Below, one piece after another: positions 24,636-37,751 of a DNA stretch of 64,000 nt. Numbering within the stretch: position 1 is the first letter of the stretch; each line of letters starts with the position of its first letter. This stretch comes from Arabidopsis thaliana (Eukaryota; Streptophyta; Magnoliopsida; Brassicales; Brassicaceae), in assembly GCF_000001735.4 (NCBI RefSeq), contig NC_003071.7, positions 7,247,151 to 7,311,150 of the forward strand, in the 5' to 3' direction. Position numbers and translations under genes: made by a program. The notes beneath the pieces were generated by a model, which did no database searches, was not told the DNA's origin, and saw only the letters and a program-made list of their open reading frames with translations.

Positions 24636-27296
24636 ATGGCAGTGGATAAAGTGATTGTGAAGCAGAGGAACATTATATTGGTTGGAATTCCAATTGATGA
24701 AAGTGGCGTAGAGGTTTTAAAATGGGCACTTGAAGAAGTTGCAAAACATGGAGATTGTGTTGTTGTTGTCCATGTTTGTTTTACTTATTGTAAGCTCTTC
24801 TTCTTCTCCTTCTTGTTTTGTTCTTTTGAAGTTACTAAATTTTGATTTATGGATCTTATTTTTGAGTTATGATTGATACAGACCGTGCCTTGAAAAGCAA
24901 GTCATCGCTGGATCGGTACTTAAAACCATACATTGAATTCTGCTCAACAAAGAAGGTATCTTTCGATCTTTTTGCCGCGTCGAAAGACACACTTTTTTAG
25001 CAATGTGTAACAGAGAATATTTGGTTTTTGAGAACAGATTGAGCTCAAAGGAGAAGTGTTAAAGGGAAATTCAGTTCTAGGGGTTTTAGTTAAAGAAGCA
25101 AAGAGATACAACGCCATGTCAGTTGTTGTTGGAGTTAAACAACAAAGTAAATTAAGGTGAGATCACAAAATCTTTAAGCAGAGACTTATATAATTTTCTT
25201 GATAATCTCTTACTGATTTTAGATATTTTTTCATTAGTCTAAAAATAGCTAAAGGCTGCGCAAAAGAGCTTCCTTCAACCACCGATATTTTGGCCATCCA
25301 CAGAGGGAATATAGTCTTTAGACGTTCCAACCATTACCAACTACCTCTTGGTTCGTTGGTTCTCTTTACAACCATAATCTTTGAATCTATATATATAACA
25401 TTCTTCAAACTCGAACCTGTTGACCAGAAATGGGTTTATTTCTTCTTGCAGCTCAAAAGATAAGTTCAAGACCAAGTTCTGAACTCTCTGAAGGATTTTC
25501 AGACAAAGATCTTGCGAAAACAACGGGTCAAGAGAAGAGAAAGATATCAGGAAGATCTCTATCTCTTCCATCGGTAGAGGTAGTAGACCAGACACCAGGT
25601 TGGCCATTACTAAGAACATCCACTTTAGCTACTCCAATGGTTCAACATCAGACTAGGAAAATATCAGTTGTCAATTGGGTCATGAGCTTGCCTGAAAGAT
25701 TTCCACATCATCCGAATCAGACTTGTCAACAGAGCTTTTGTGATAAACAACTTAAAGACATACTCAAGGACATAAACAGATGGTTTAGCTATGATGTTCT
25801 CAAGACAGCAACATCAGATTTCTCTTTAGGTATTAACTAACGTAACTACTCTGTTTTATCGTATTCATAGCCACTTTATCGGATTCTTTTTTTTTGGTTT
25901 ACAGAGAATCTGATCGGAAAAGGAGGATGTAATGAAGTTTACAAAGGGTTTCTTGAAGATGGTAAAGGCGTGGCAGTGAAGATCTTGAAACCATCTGTAA
26001 AAGAAGCAGTGAAGGAGTTTGTTCATGAAGTGAGCATAGTCTCTTCTTTGAGTCACTCAAACATCTCTCCTTTGATTGGTGTATGCGTTCATTACAACGA
26101 CCTAATCTCTGTTTACAATCTCTCTTCCAAAGGGAGTTTGGAGGAGACTCTTCAGGGTTAAGAAAATACTACTTTGTTCTCTTAAACATGATCTTGACAC
26201 ACAATTTCATAAAGAGTTCATTAATAGTTCAGTTTCTGTAGGTAAGCATGTCTTGAGATGGGAAGAGAGACTCAAGATAGCAATAGGGTTAGGGGAAGCT
26301 CTTGATTATCTACATAACCAATGTTCTAATCCTGTGATCCACAGAGATGTCAAATCTTCCAATGTTCTTCTCTCAGATGAGTTCGAACCTCAGGTATTAA
26401 AAAACTACTGAGAACTTGTAAATATATGTAAGAAATCATAAAGATGTGTGGACCTTTAACGGATTTTGTTTTGCGAGAATAGCTTTCGGATTTCGGTCTT
26501 TCGATGTGGGGATCGAAGTCTTGTCGATACACGATACAAAGAGATGTGGTGGGTACATTTGGATATCTAGCTCCTGAGTACTTTATGTATGGAAAAGTTA
26601 GCGATAAAGTCGATGTATATGCCTTTGGAGTAGTTTTGCTTGAACTCATTTCAGGAAGAACTTCTATTTCATCTGATAGCCCAAGAGGGCAAGAGAGTTT
26701 GGTCATGTGGGTAAGTGTTGGTTTTGTTTACTTGTAGCAGAAGCAATTATCATTGAAAACCTTAAAAAAAACAGATTACTTGCGTTGCAGGCAAAACCAA
26801 TGATCGAAAAAGGCAATGCAAAAGAGCTCTTGGATCCGAATATTGCTGGTACTTTCGACGAGGATCAGTTTCATAAGATGGTTCTTGCTGCTACACATTG
26901 TCTCACAAGAGCAGCCACTTATCGTCCCAATATCAAGGAGGTTAGTTACTCTAATTTTGGCAGACTTATAACCGAATTTTAAATGTTGGATCCTCTGTTC
27001 TACCTATGAATTATGCCAAGATCTCTAACCTTTTAGTCACATATCCAATATCATTTCTGTAGATATTGAAGCTGCTAAGAGGCGAAGATGATGTCTCGAA
27101 ATGGGTGAAGATAGAAGAAGATGACGAAGATGGTTTCGACGACGAGGTTTACCCAAATTCGAACACAGAATTACACTTGAGCCTCGCGATGGTTGACGTG
27201 GAGGATAATGACTCTGTGTCAAACAGTAGCTTGGAGAGAAGTAACAACAGCCTTTTTTCTTCTTCTTCTTCTTCCTCTCAGGAGCTTCAGTCTTAA
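24636..27296 (+). CDS. receptor-like cytoplasmic kinase (RLCK VI) with N-terminal USP-like domain
   Basis: Ten exons: 24636-24789, 24882-24955, 25038-25156, 25238-25350, 25452-25829, 25905-26156, 26242-26393, 26483-26710, 26791-26940 and 27063-27296. Product 617 residues. Residues 1-150 or so form a universal-stress-protein/adenine-nucleotide alpha-hydrolase-like fold ([19 protein letters not shown]). A Ser-rich linker follows. The kinase domain has a Gly loop [12 protein letters not shown], the ATP-anchoring Lys in VAVKILK, catalytic HRD in [13 protein letters not shown] in LSDFGLSMW and APE in YLAPEYF, so it should be active. There is no signal peptide or transmembrane helix, hence cytoplasmic. 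RLCK VI members include ROP-GTPase-binding kinases, but which ligand the USP-like part binds is unknown. The C-terminus is acidic and ends in a Ser run from a TCT microsatellite. From memory At2g16750. Confidence 0.93.
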
Positions 27297-27817
27297 TTAG
27301 GGTTTGTGCTTAGCTTGTCTCCAGTTCACTTGAGGACTACGTCATCTCTTACGGTGTCTGCACTCAATATGTCACACTATATATCACTTCTCTGCCTTGG
27401 CTTTTGCAACCATTGTTGGAGAAGTCTTTTTCCTCTTTCTCTTTTTGTATATATGAGAGGAGGAAAATAGAAAATAATTATTATAAGTTTTTAACGTGAT
27501 TGAATGTAATGACTAATTTTAAAAATCAGATAAGTTTCATGAATTAGTATTGCTAAAACACGGGTTTTTCCAAAACCGTATTTAATCATTTTATAGCAAG
27601 TTTCTCTTGTCAAATATAACATAAACCTTTGTCACTATCAAAACTAAAATTTAAATGTTTTTGCTTGGTCTAAGTTGGTAGAGGATGGTTTAATTAAAAG
27701 ACTCAGTAGACTCAATATCTCTTGTTTTGGTGGCAATGTTTTGTCAAACACCAAATACTAAGACATAAAAATTTATGAGTGATACTAAAGGACTTGCAAA
27801 AACCATGTATAGGCGAA
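27297..27817. other. spacer, kinase 3' UTR
   Basis: Probable 3' UTR of the kinase gene followed by AT-rich sequence. No other feature is seen. Confidence 0.5.
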
Positions 27818-28150
27818 TTACTGTTCACTAGTTTTTTGGTTAAGAATGACTTGGAACTTGCAGTTTGGTGAAGCTCTTGGAAGAGTCAAAAGACGTTGTA
27901 TATCGATGGGCACTTTGAGGTTATGTGAAGCACATATTTTGACCAGCTCAAGACACGGTAATGTAGCCAAAAAATGCTTCATTTGGTTCAGATCTTTGTC
28001 ACTATCTTTGTAACCTGATATCTCCAACACTTTCACTCGAGATGCTGATAGGCAAGACGATCTATCCGCTCTCGCGTTACGGGCCTTACGGAAAACACAT
28101 ACATCACCACAATTTCTTGTAATCAAACAAATTTTTATTTGGTTAAGCAT
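27818..28150 (-). pseudogene. orphan FBD-domain fragment of an F-box/LRR protein
   Basis: A minus frame of up to 110 codons contains SRVKVLEISGYKDSDKD followed by LNQMKHFLATLPCLELVKI. This is the FBD signature found at the C-terminus of plant F-box/RNI-like/FBD proteins, where it follows the LRRs. It ends ...FQVILNQKTSEQ and a TAA, like a natural FBD C-terminus. No F-box or LRR exons are found upstream towards 28580, where the next gene starts. It is best read as a 5'-truncated copy; expression as a short FBD-only protein is possible. Confidence 0.6.
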
Positions 28151-28588
28151 AAGTCATTCCATTCAAATTTCTTCAAAGGCTACTACTCATAAATTTCTTG
28201 ATTTATTCGAAATTTGCTATATATATTTTTATATATTTCAATTTAATGAAATTATTCCTTCCAGTTTTTTTTTTTTTTTAAATGGAACCCTTAAGCATTT
28301 TATAGAAATTCAAACCTAAAAAATCGGAACAATTGAACAAAAACATGCAAACAAACAAAAACGTTTGAATTGGAATTTAAAGCTCCCACTACTATATGTT
28401 AAAGTGGTTTAAAGTACACTTCCTGGGCCCAATAATACATTTAACGGGCCACCAAATACTAGTTTTCACTACGTGCGCATCACCAAATCTTTAACGTTCG
28501 CTCACCAACTTTTTTCCCCATAAGTTTTGGTCTTCGTCGTACCCAATTTATTTCTCTCTACCCGTTTTTTCTCTTATTTCAAAAAAAA

Positions 28589-29972
28589 ATGTCTCCCTCG
28601 TTTTGCTCCGGCCGATGCACCGCCGCGCTCTTCCTCGTTATCTCCGCCGTTCCAATAGCTTACCTCATCTCCTTAGAGCTAGCCGTTCCTTCTACACACG
28701 TCTTCTCTTACCAAAGCTCCGGCTTCTTCCGAGAGTGCGCCAAGTGGGACGATGTTGGTCGGAGATTCCTTGTCTCCTTCATGGACGGTGGCGGAGTCGG
28801 CGAGATTGTTCCTAAAGACTCCGACGACGTTCTTGAAGAAGTCACTTTGGTCAAAGACGTTGACCTCGCCGGTAACGCTTCCCTAGGAATCGCTATCGAC
28901 CACGTCAGAAACCGTCTCCTTGTCGCCGTCGCCGACTTGCTTGGAAATCGTTATAGTGCTTTAGCTGCTTATGATTTGTCCACGTGGCGTCGTCTCTTCC
29001 TCGCCGAACTTAGTGGTCAGAGTAAGATTCTTAACCGTCCGATTTCATCAACATTCAATTAGATCCGAAACCGAACCGAAACGAACCAAAATTCACTATC
29101 CTAAAAAGGAACTACATCTTTATCTATATGGTTTAAATGGATTTATTTTTCTAATTTAAGAAACAGAATCCGAATCCAAAACCAAACAGAAACAAATAAC
29201 CAGTCTAAACCGAACCGAAACCAAAACTGTACCAAAATAATCCATTGTAGACTAGGTCTTAGTAATAAACAAAAAAATGTTCAATTCGAATAGGTTTTGT
29301 GAAATTATTGGATAATGGTTTAACTCTATATGAATATATATGATCAATGTAGGTAAAGAGAAAACATTTGCAGACGATGTAGCTGTAGATGAACAAGGCA
29401 ATGCTTATGTGACTGATGCAAAAGCTAGTAAAATATGGAAAGTTGATGTTAATGGGAAGCTTGTGAACACTATTACAAGTCCTCTCTTTACACCACCTGG
29501 ATGGTACAATAACCTTGTTGCTCTTAACGGCATTGTTTATCACCCCGACGGCTTTCTTATCGTTATCCATACTTTCTCTGGTTACTTATACAAAATTGAC
29601 TTAACCAATGGGGATGTTAGTAATCAAGTTAGTGTCATTGATGTTTCTGGTGGTACATTGAGGTTTGGAGATGGGCTTGAGTTGTTGTCTCCAACCAAGA
29701 TTGTTGTTGCAGGTAAATCTTTAACATCTTTAGTATAGTTATGATTTTTAAGCCTATGTTAATGAATGTGAGTGTTTTCAGGTAGCTCGTCTACAAAACT
29801 GGTTGAGAGTTCAGATGGGTGGAGAACCGCTTCGGTGACGGGTTGGTTCAGCAGCGGTATGGTTCATCGGGTAGTCTCGTCGGCTACAGTGAAGGAAGGA
29901 AGAGTTTATTTAAACCATATTGTTGGATTTGGGTCTAAAAAGAAACACGTACTTGTAGAAGCTGTGTTTTAG
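28589..29972 (+). CDS. membrane-anchored six-bladed beta-propeller (SMP-30/phosphotriesterase-like) protein
   Basis: Three exons, 28589-29021, 29353-29712 and 29782-29972, give 327 residues. Residues 11-35 (ALFLVISAVPIAYLISLELAV) form a signal anchor or cleavable signal. The rest has repeated beta-propeller strands with typical turns: ADDVAVDEQGNAYVTDA, ASKIWKVDVNGK and YHPDGFLIVIHTFSGYLYKI. The family is annotated as calcium-dependent phosphotriesterase superfamily, but catalytic metal ligands cannot be verified by eye and the substrate is unknown. The end KKKHVLVEAVF is a family-like C-terminus. Intron 1 (29022-29352) carries (a)accgaacc repeat tracts like those at 13.4-13.9 kb. From memory At2g16760. 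Confidence 0.9.
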
Positions 29973-30749
29973 AGTCTTCTTAGTTATAAATCGCTTCTTA
30001 AATTGTGCTAATGATCTCGGTATGATTCTATTGAGATCTGATGTAAAACTTTTTTTATCATGTTTTATGTTGATTTTTCATTATGATCTTACGTGTTGAA
30101 ATTTAACATATATATATTGTGTACATAGATTAGTTGTAGATGGTATGTCGACGTTATCGAAAATTGAAAATTTGTTCAATTTTTAAAACAAGTTGGTGCT
30201 GCAACGCCCGACACACACACACAAAAAAAAAACTCATTAATCTTACTATAGTTTTTTGTATATGAAATCAAATCTTCAAATTAATGATTGTGTCCGGCAC
30301 GTTATTCTTAAAATCAATAGTTGCACTTAACAATCAAATTATATCGCTAGTTCATACTTCCGCATGTTTTTTGTTTAGTTAAATATGGAATACACACTTG
30401 TTTTTCTTATAACAAATATCGTGGAACTTTTGGAGCGGATTTGGGATGACGTCTTAGATTATATAGAAAATAGAAGTAGATTTTGACTGAATATCATCAA
30501 TGAAAGGAACAAAGAAAAATATTTAGGTTGATTTGATAGCTAATTAAACTAGATGTAGACTGATTTATATAACAATATTACAAAACAATGATCAACAATA
30601 AATAAATGTCTTTCTAAAAAAGTTTATGAATACCAACTAAACTGGTGGAACAAACCATTATTGTGATGTTGTAAATTTGTAATTGACTTTTTCGATAAAT
30701 TAATCGAAATTGACTAGACCGGTGAAAGCTAAACCGGTTCCATCTAATT

Positions 30750-30850
30750 AAAATGAGAAAAAAAAGTAGTGGTAGTAACTTCGTCTCGAACCATGCGCGG
30801 GATTAAAGAGAGCGAATTATACGACCACTATGGCAAGACGCATTTAATTG
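30750..30850 (-). repeat. possible tRNA-derived SINE head
   Basis: On the minus strand a Pol III A-box-like tagtggtcgt (near 30830) is followed about 35-45 bases on by a B-box-like ggttcgagac (30783-30792). Spacing and order resemble the tRNA-derived head of plant SINEs. No poly-A or T-rich tail with target duplication was found, so this is tentative. Confidence 0.3.
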
Positions 30851-32081
30851 AATAAATAATACTAGATTTGCGCAAAATAGTTGTTATACATTTTGAACAA
30901 AATATATAATATAAAAACCAAATAATATTTAGATCCGTGATGTACAGGTTGAATCTATAGAATTTTTTTAGAGGAAGTAAAAAAGAATCAAAATCTAAAG
31001 TTAAAATTAATACCTTAAATTTTTTGAAACCTTAGAGAGAGTCTTCTTCCCGTAAAAATATATATTTTACTTTATACTGAAAAAGTATAATATTTTCTAT
31101 GATTTTTTGGCAAAAAAACAAAGAAATTGTATCACGGAATCTGCAAAACAAACATATTGTTTAAAAAATATTTCTAAAATAGTTATTTAATTGATCGTAA
31201 TTAATATGTCCCCTCATGTCTTATCCGTTGATTTATTTTTAGTGACAATCCACAAAAATCGGCCATAATCTCTACTTGATAGTTTTTTCTTTCTATTTTG
31301 ATATTGAAAGGTTAGTCCTATGTTTGACTAATATTGAGGAATCTTCTTTGTTGATGTATTTTGTGCAAATTTTGAGGAACCAAAGAGAATTTCAATTCCA
31401 ATTTTGGGTGGATTCGAGCTATTTTATTGATTTATTTTTGGTTATATCTCGAAGGATGTTCTGACAATCAATAGATAATTTGAAGGCCAACACTGTTTTT
31501 GCATAAATATAGGATTCTTCATCTCAAAAATTAAAAAGATACATAAATAATCGGAACTCACCATATAATTGATCTGTTTTGGTTCTCGTCCTAGTTCTTC
31601 TTGTACTTCTCTTTCCAATTTCTTCTCTCCTTTCTTCTTTCCCATTTCTTCTCTTCTTTCTTCTTTCCCATGACTATGATTAGATTTTTTTTGGCCCTTT
31701 TTACCAGCAAGATGTTATCTTGTCCATGGAATTTTTAAAACTAGTTCAATTTTGATTAATTATTTTAAATTGACCCCATTATAAAGTAGAAATTAATCCT
31801 TGTAAAATTTAGTTTAAGAGCAAACAATTAGATATTATATAACTTTTTAGGCCAATTTAAATCAAAACAAATAAATATAAAATAAAAACATGTCTATTGA
31901 AATGATTTCAACCTCATAATTTTGTCCTCTTGTTAGTCTATCATTTTTTTATCATCCTTTTTTTTTTCATTCACCATTTTTCATTGAAAATTAAGTTAAA
32001 AATAAAGTTATAGGTTAAAAAATTAATATACATTTTAATTTTAAATACAATGTTTTGATGATTTTATCTAACTGATTATAT

Positions 32082-32132
32082 AAAAAAAATATTCAGCGTC
32101 TTCAAAAAAAAAAAGAAAAAAAAATTATTCAG
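32082..32132 (+). repeat. direct repeats flanking a short poly-A insertion
   Basis: aaaaaaaatattcag at 32082-32096 recurs as aaaaaaaaattattcag at 32116-32132. Between them is cgtcttc plus an A-run ending in G. The A-rich repeats make the exact borders uncertain. Confidence 0.4.
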
Positions 32133-32474
32133 TTAGAATATTGATTCAAAGAAATTTTTCAATGGGTATAAAAAATAGCAACGCAAATTACTTTGGTTGA
32201 AAAAAACTAAATTTAAAAATATAATTCGAGTTATAAATTGAGCTATAAACTCAAATAAAAGTTTTAATACGAAATTAAACAATAGAATCTTCTGCAATTC
32301 GAAATTCCTTTTGGTACGTCCATGTCTTCTTTCCGCCATGGAAATAATGCCATCTGTTAATCATCAATGTTCATTGCACCTCTTCATCTCTAGGGTTCCC
32401 ATTTCTAATTCTCTCTTAAACCCTTCTCGCCGTTTTCGCCCATAAGTTTCTCAATTCCCAAATTCGCAATCGTA

Positions 32475-32507
32475 ATGGCGATTCTCCTCAAGCTTTCGTC
32501 TTGCTGA
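32475..32507 (+). CDS. upstream ORF in bZIP23 leader
   Basis: ATG at 32475 encodes MAILLKLSSC and a TGA at 32505-32507. It sits 11 bases 5' of a likely leader-intron donor (gtacga at 32518) and about 200 bases before the main ATG. If in the mature leader it could lower translation of bZIP23. The coding call rests only on position. Confidence 0.35.
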   Translation: MAILLKLSSC

Positions 32508-32708
32508 TCCTTTAAAGGTACGATTTTTCTATTCAATTTAGTATCAGCCAATGATTAGTTATTGATAATTGGTTCTGAATCGCTTGGATTGTGTTTTCAC
32601 TCTGCAATTAGGTTGTTGTTTGGTTTTTGATCACAAAGTCTCATACTTTTTGGTTAAGATTCAATCAAAAGAGTCAAAGGTTACTTCTTTGTTACTGGGT
32701 TTTGAGTA

Positions 32709-33667
32709 ATGGACGACGGTGAGCTTGAGTTTTCGAATTCAAACATGGGTGGTGAATTACCTAGCTGTTCGATGGATTCGTTCTTCGATGAGCTTTTGAG
32801 AGATTCTCATGCTTGTACTCATACTCACACTTGTAATCCTCCGGGACCAGAGAACACACATACTCACACATGTCTCCATGTGCACACCAAGATTCTTCCT
32901 GACAAAGTTTCTACTGATGATACATCGGAATCTTCAGGGAAGAAGAGACCTTTAGGGAATAGAGAAGCGGTTAGAAAGTATAGGGAGAAGAAGAAGGCTA
33001 AAGCGGCTTCGTTGGAGGATGAGGTTATGAGGCTTAAGGCGGTTAATAATCAGCTGTTGAAGAGGTTGCAAGGTCAAGCTGCATTGGAAGCTGAGGTTAC
33101 TAGGCTCAAGTGTTTGCTTGTTGATATAAGAGGAAGAATTGATGGAGAGATTGGTGCGTTTCCTTATCAGAAACCTGCGGTTACAAACGTGCCTTACTCA
33201 TACATGATGCATCCTTGCAATATGCAATGTGATGTTGATAACTTGTACTGCCTTCAAAATGGGAATAATGGAGAAGGTGCATCGATGAATGAGCAAGGGC
33301 TAAATGGTTGTGAGTTTGATCAGCTAGAATGCTTGGCTAATCAGAATTTAGCTGGCAAGGAGATCCCTGTTTGTAGTAATGGAATTGGAACATTCACTGT
33401 CAATGGATCCGGCGTTAATAAGAGAAAAGGTGACATTCTAGTTCCTTTGGATCTCTTTCCTAGAGGCTGTCCTTAATAGCTATATCTTTATACAGTTTTC
33501 ATCGTAGTTACTTCCATATTGTCACTGTACTTATCCTGGAATTGTGTCATTTCTGAGGTTCCCTTGAACGTTTTTTGTTTAAACTTGTGGTTTGTGTATA
33601 TTTTGTTTATGAACTCAAGGTTTTTGATCTTGCAACAGGTGAGCCTCGAGCAGCGAAAGCAGTTTGA
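32709..33667 (+). CDS. bZIP23: group F bZIP zinc-deficiency response factor bZIP23
   Basis: Exons 32709-33429 and 33639-33667 give 249 residues ending GEPRAAKAV. The N-terminal third holds the Cys/His-rich zinc-sensor motif: SHACTHTHTC and ENTHTHTCLHVHTK, about residues 33-62. The basic region (NREAVRKYREKKKAKAASLE) and Leu zipper follow at about residues 83-140. With bZIP19 it binds ZDRE palindromes and activates ZIP transporter and nicotianamine synthase genes when zinc is low. Zinc binding to the Cys/His motif switches it off. If the last intron is retained, translation runs on to 33476 and ends in DILVPLDLFPRGCP (255 aa). The 5' leader probably contains an intron and a uORF. Its 3' end converges on MSI2. 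From memory At2g16770. Confidence 0.96.
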
Positions 33668-34464
33668 AGTATCATCAATCATGTGATACTATCAATCATT
33701 CACCCCATTTTCAAGTTGGTAGTTAATTTTCTTCCAATAAGTAGTAGAGTTCAACTGCATCACCAGCTTCCTTCAAGTCCATTTGTGCTATCATCAGGTT
33801 TTTAGTCTCTTTGCATTTCCTTGTTGAGCTCGTTGAAGCTAGAAATAAGACTTGTTAATATTCAAATCGAGTTTGCTATTTGGTTTTGTACTTTAGTAGC
33901 TTCTTTTTTTGTTGTGAAGTTCTTGTAGAAGAGATTGAATGTTGCATTTGGAAAAGTAAGTTATGGGAAGCCATCTCGACAATTAGTAACTTGGTTGTTT
34001 TCGACTTTTCGTTAGTCTGGTACAGTCTTGTGCTTCTGAAATCACTTATACGATGCATCAATTCTCGATTTGGTATGATATTTTCCTTGATGCTCTATGG
34101 AGTCTTGGGGAGTAGTACTATGCTAAAAAGAACCAAGACACGAACGATTCCTGAATATTGTTGCACGATCGTGTCTACATAGAATATGTTGCACGCTCAG
34201 TTTGACTGGATGACTACTAATTACTGCCAATGATGCTATCCCAAATTCCTTATTCAATGAATCTTTTGTCAGGCTTTGGAGTTCTAGAGTCGAATTTTGT
34301 GACACAGGAATGATAGGAAACCAACAAAATCCAACATGGTTACATTAACAAACAGAGATGATTCATGTTAATCCTAATACAGACGCAAAGCTTGTCTTTC
34401 AGAAACTGGCTAAAGCAAGATAAGACACTTTAAGTAATGGAGAGACCAAATCGTTTCTTAATTT
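33668..34464. other. convergent 3' ends of bZIP23 and MSI2
   Basis: Contains the two 3' UTRs. Non-repetitive, moderately AT-rich sequence. The 100-codon plus frame at 33880 shows no domain. Confidence 0.45.
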
Positions 34465-36433
<1,969 letters not shown>

Positions 36434-36942
36434 TATCTCTCTCGCCTCTCAATCTACTTCTCTCTCTCTCGCTGATCTTCGAGGGTTTTTCTGGTTGATT
36501 TTCCCGCCAAAAATACACAGAGCTGATCAAGGGCTGTGATGCTGTTTTACTTTTTCACAATTGAACGCTTTGCCGTTTTACTGTTTCGAAACAGCATGCA
36601 TGTGCTGTGGATGCTGGTTTTGAGTTTATGGGCCTGTAAAGCCCATTCTTAAATTACTTGCTCAAACTACATTTTTTTGTTCAGAAAATTAATTACCTAT
36701 AGTCCTCCTATACACCAACTAGGCAACTATGTTATAACTATGTTATAACTAAAAGTTTTGATTGCTGTGAGATATAACTTGCTATATGATGTGACATAGT
36801 ACACATAAACAATACCATTTTTATTATGAGAGTTCAATAAAACTTGAATACTCAGGAAGTAAGATTTTGCTTATTTATATATGTAGAATACAAAGATGAA
36901 TAGTAACAATACTATGTGCTGAGAATTTCACAAGTCTTTACC
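36434..36942. other. spacer, MSI2 promoter and gluconokinase 3' UTR
   Basis: A 5' CT-rich leader of MSI2 is visible next to 36433. gggcctgtaaagcccatt near 36630 resembles a telo-box-independent site II-type GGGCC/AGCCCA element, common in promoters of housekeeping plant genes. No other gene. Confidence 0.4.
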
Positions 36943-37751
36943 TCAAGGGTTCAAAGAATTTGCTACCATTTCAAGAATTGTATTGACTATAACTTCAGGG
37001 CTTAGAACCACACTGATTTTGAATATCTTTTCACATTCATCAGCTTGAAGCAGATCAAACTGAGACTGAAGAAGAGTAAGAGGCATGAAATGTTCTTCCT
37101 CGGAAGCTCTCTTCTGTAACCGAGCAGCAATCACCTCTGCATTACCTTCCAATAAAACAAACGTAACCTTGCAACTCGTATAGCTTCCCGGTTTGTAATC
37201 AGGATCAGAACCTCTCAAGATTTCTCTATACTGTTTTCTCAAAGAAGAACATGCGAGAACAACGGTTTCTCCATCGAGTAAACGTTTTCGCAAACTCTCT
37301 TGTATTTTTTCAAGCCATGGCATTCGGTCTTCATCTGAAAGAGCAATGCCTTGACGCATCTTATCTAGTTGAACAATTAGTGTTAACACATGAAATTTTC
37401 CCAACAGATTCGTCAAAAGTAATATCGATTCTGTTACCTCTGTTTGATAAAGAATGAAAATCATCAGCATCAAGAAAATCGCAAGATAGAGCTTTCCCCA
37501 ACATTTTACCTATGGTACTAACAAAGTGAAACAAAACAATAAACATCAATGATCTTTCTTCAAAGTAGAAGAGAATAGTACAAATGAGAAGAAGGAATAA
37601 AAACAGCTTACGATTTCCCTGCGCCACTTACGCCCATAATCGCAATGACTTTACCTGTCACTATGACAATGAGCAACAAAACTGATGAGATCATTTACAT
37701 TAATGGACCATAATAACAATATTGGAGCTTACCGTCATTTTTAGCCGACAT
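36943..37751 (-). CDS. gluconokinase (P-loop shikimate/gluconate kinase family)
   Basis: Four exons, 37751-37733, 37654-37612, 37517-37438 and 37364-36943, give 187 residues. The Walker A loop IMGVSGAGKST is split by an intron. DADDFHSLSN and KMRQGIALSDEDRMPWLEKI are typical gluconokinase substrate-binding segments. The lid and C-terminal part includes VVLACSSLRKQYREILR and ARLQKRASEEEHFMPLTLLQSQ, which matches the bacterial GntK consensus HFMPxxLLxSQ. It phosphorylates D-gluconate to 6-phosphogluconate for the oxidative pentose phosphate pathway. No clear targeting peptide is seen from this start, so a cytosolic place is likely. A longer 5' leader with an intron probably extends to about 38.1 kb. 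From memory At2g16790. Confidence 0.92.

Larger units (their letters stand above)
29973..32400. other. AT-rich spacer between the propeller gene and bZIP23
   Basis: No gene is supported. A SINE-like tRNA-related stretch is at about 30750-30850 (minus) and a short poly-A insertion between repeats at 32082-32132; both are listed separately. Confidence 0.45.

Noticed and set aside
33880-34182. 100-codon frame between bZIP23 and MSI2
   Set aside because: Lies in convergent 3' UTRs and shows no domain.
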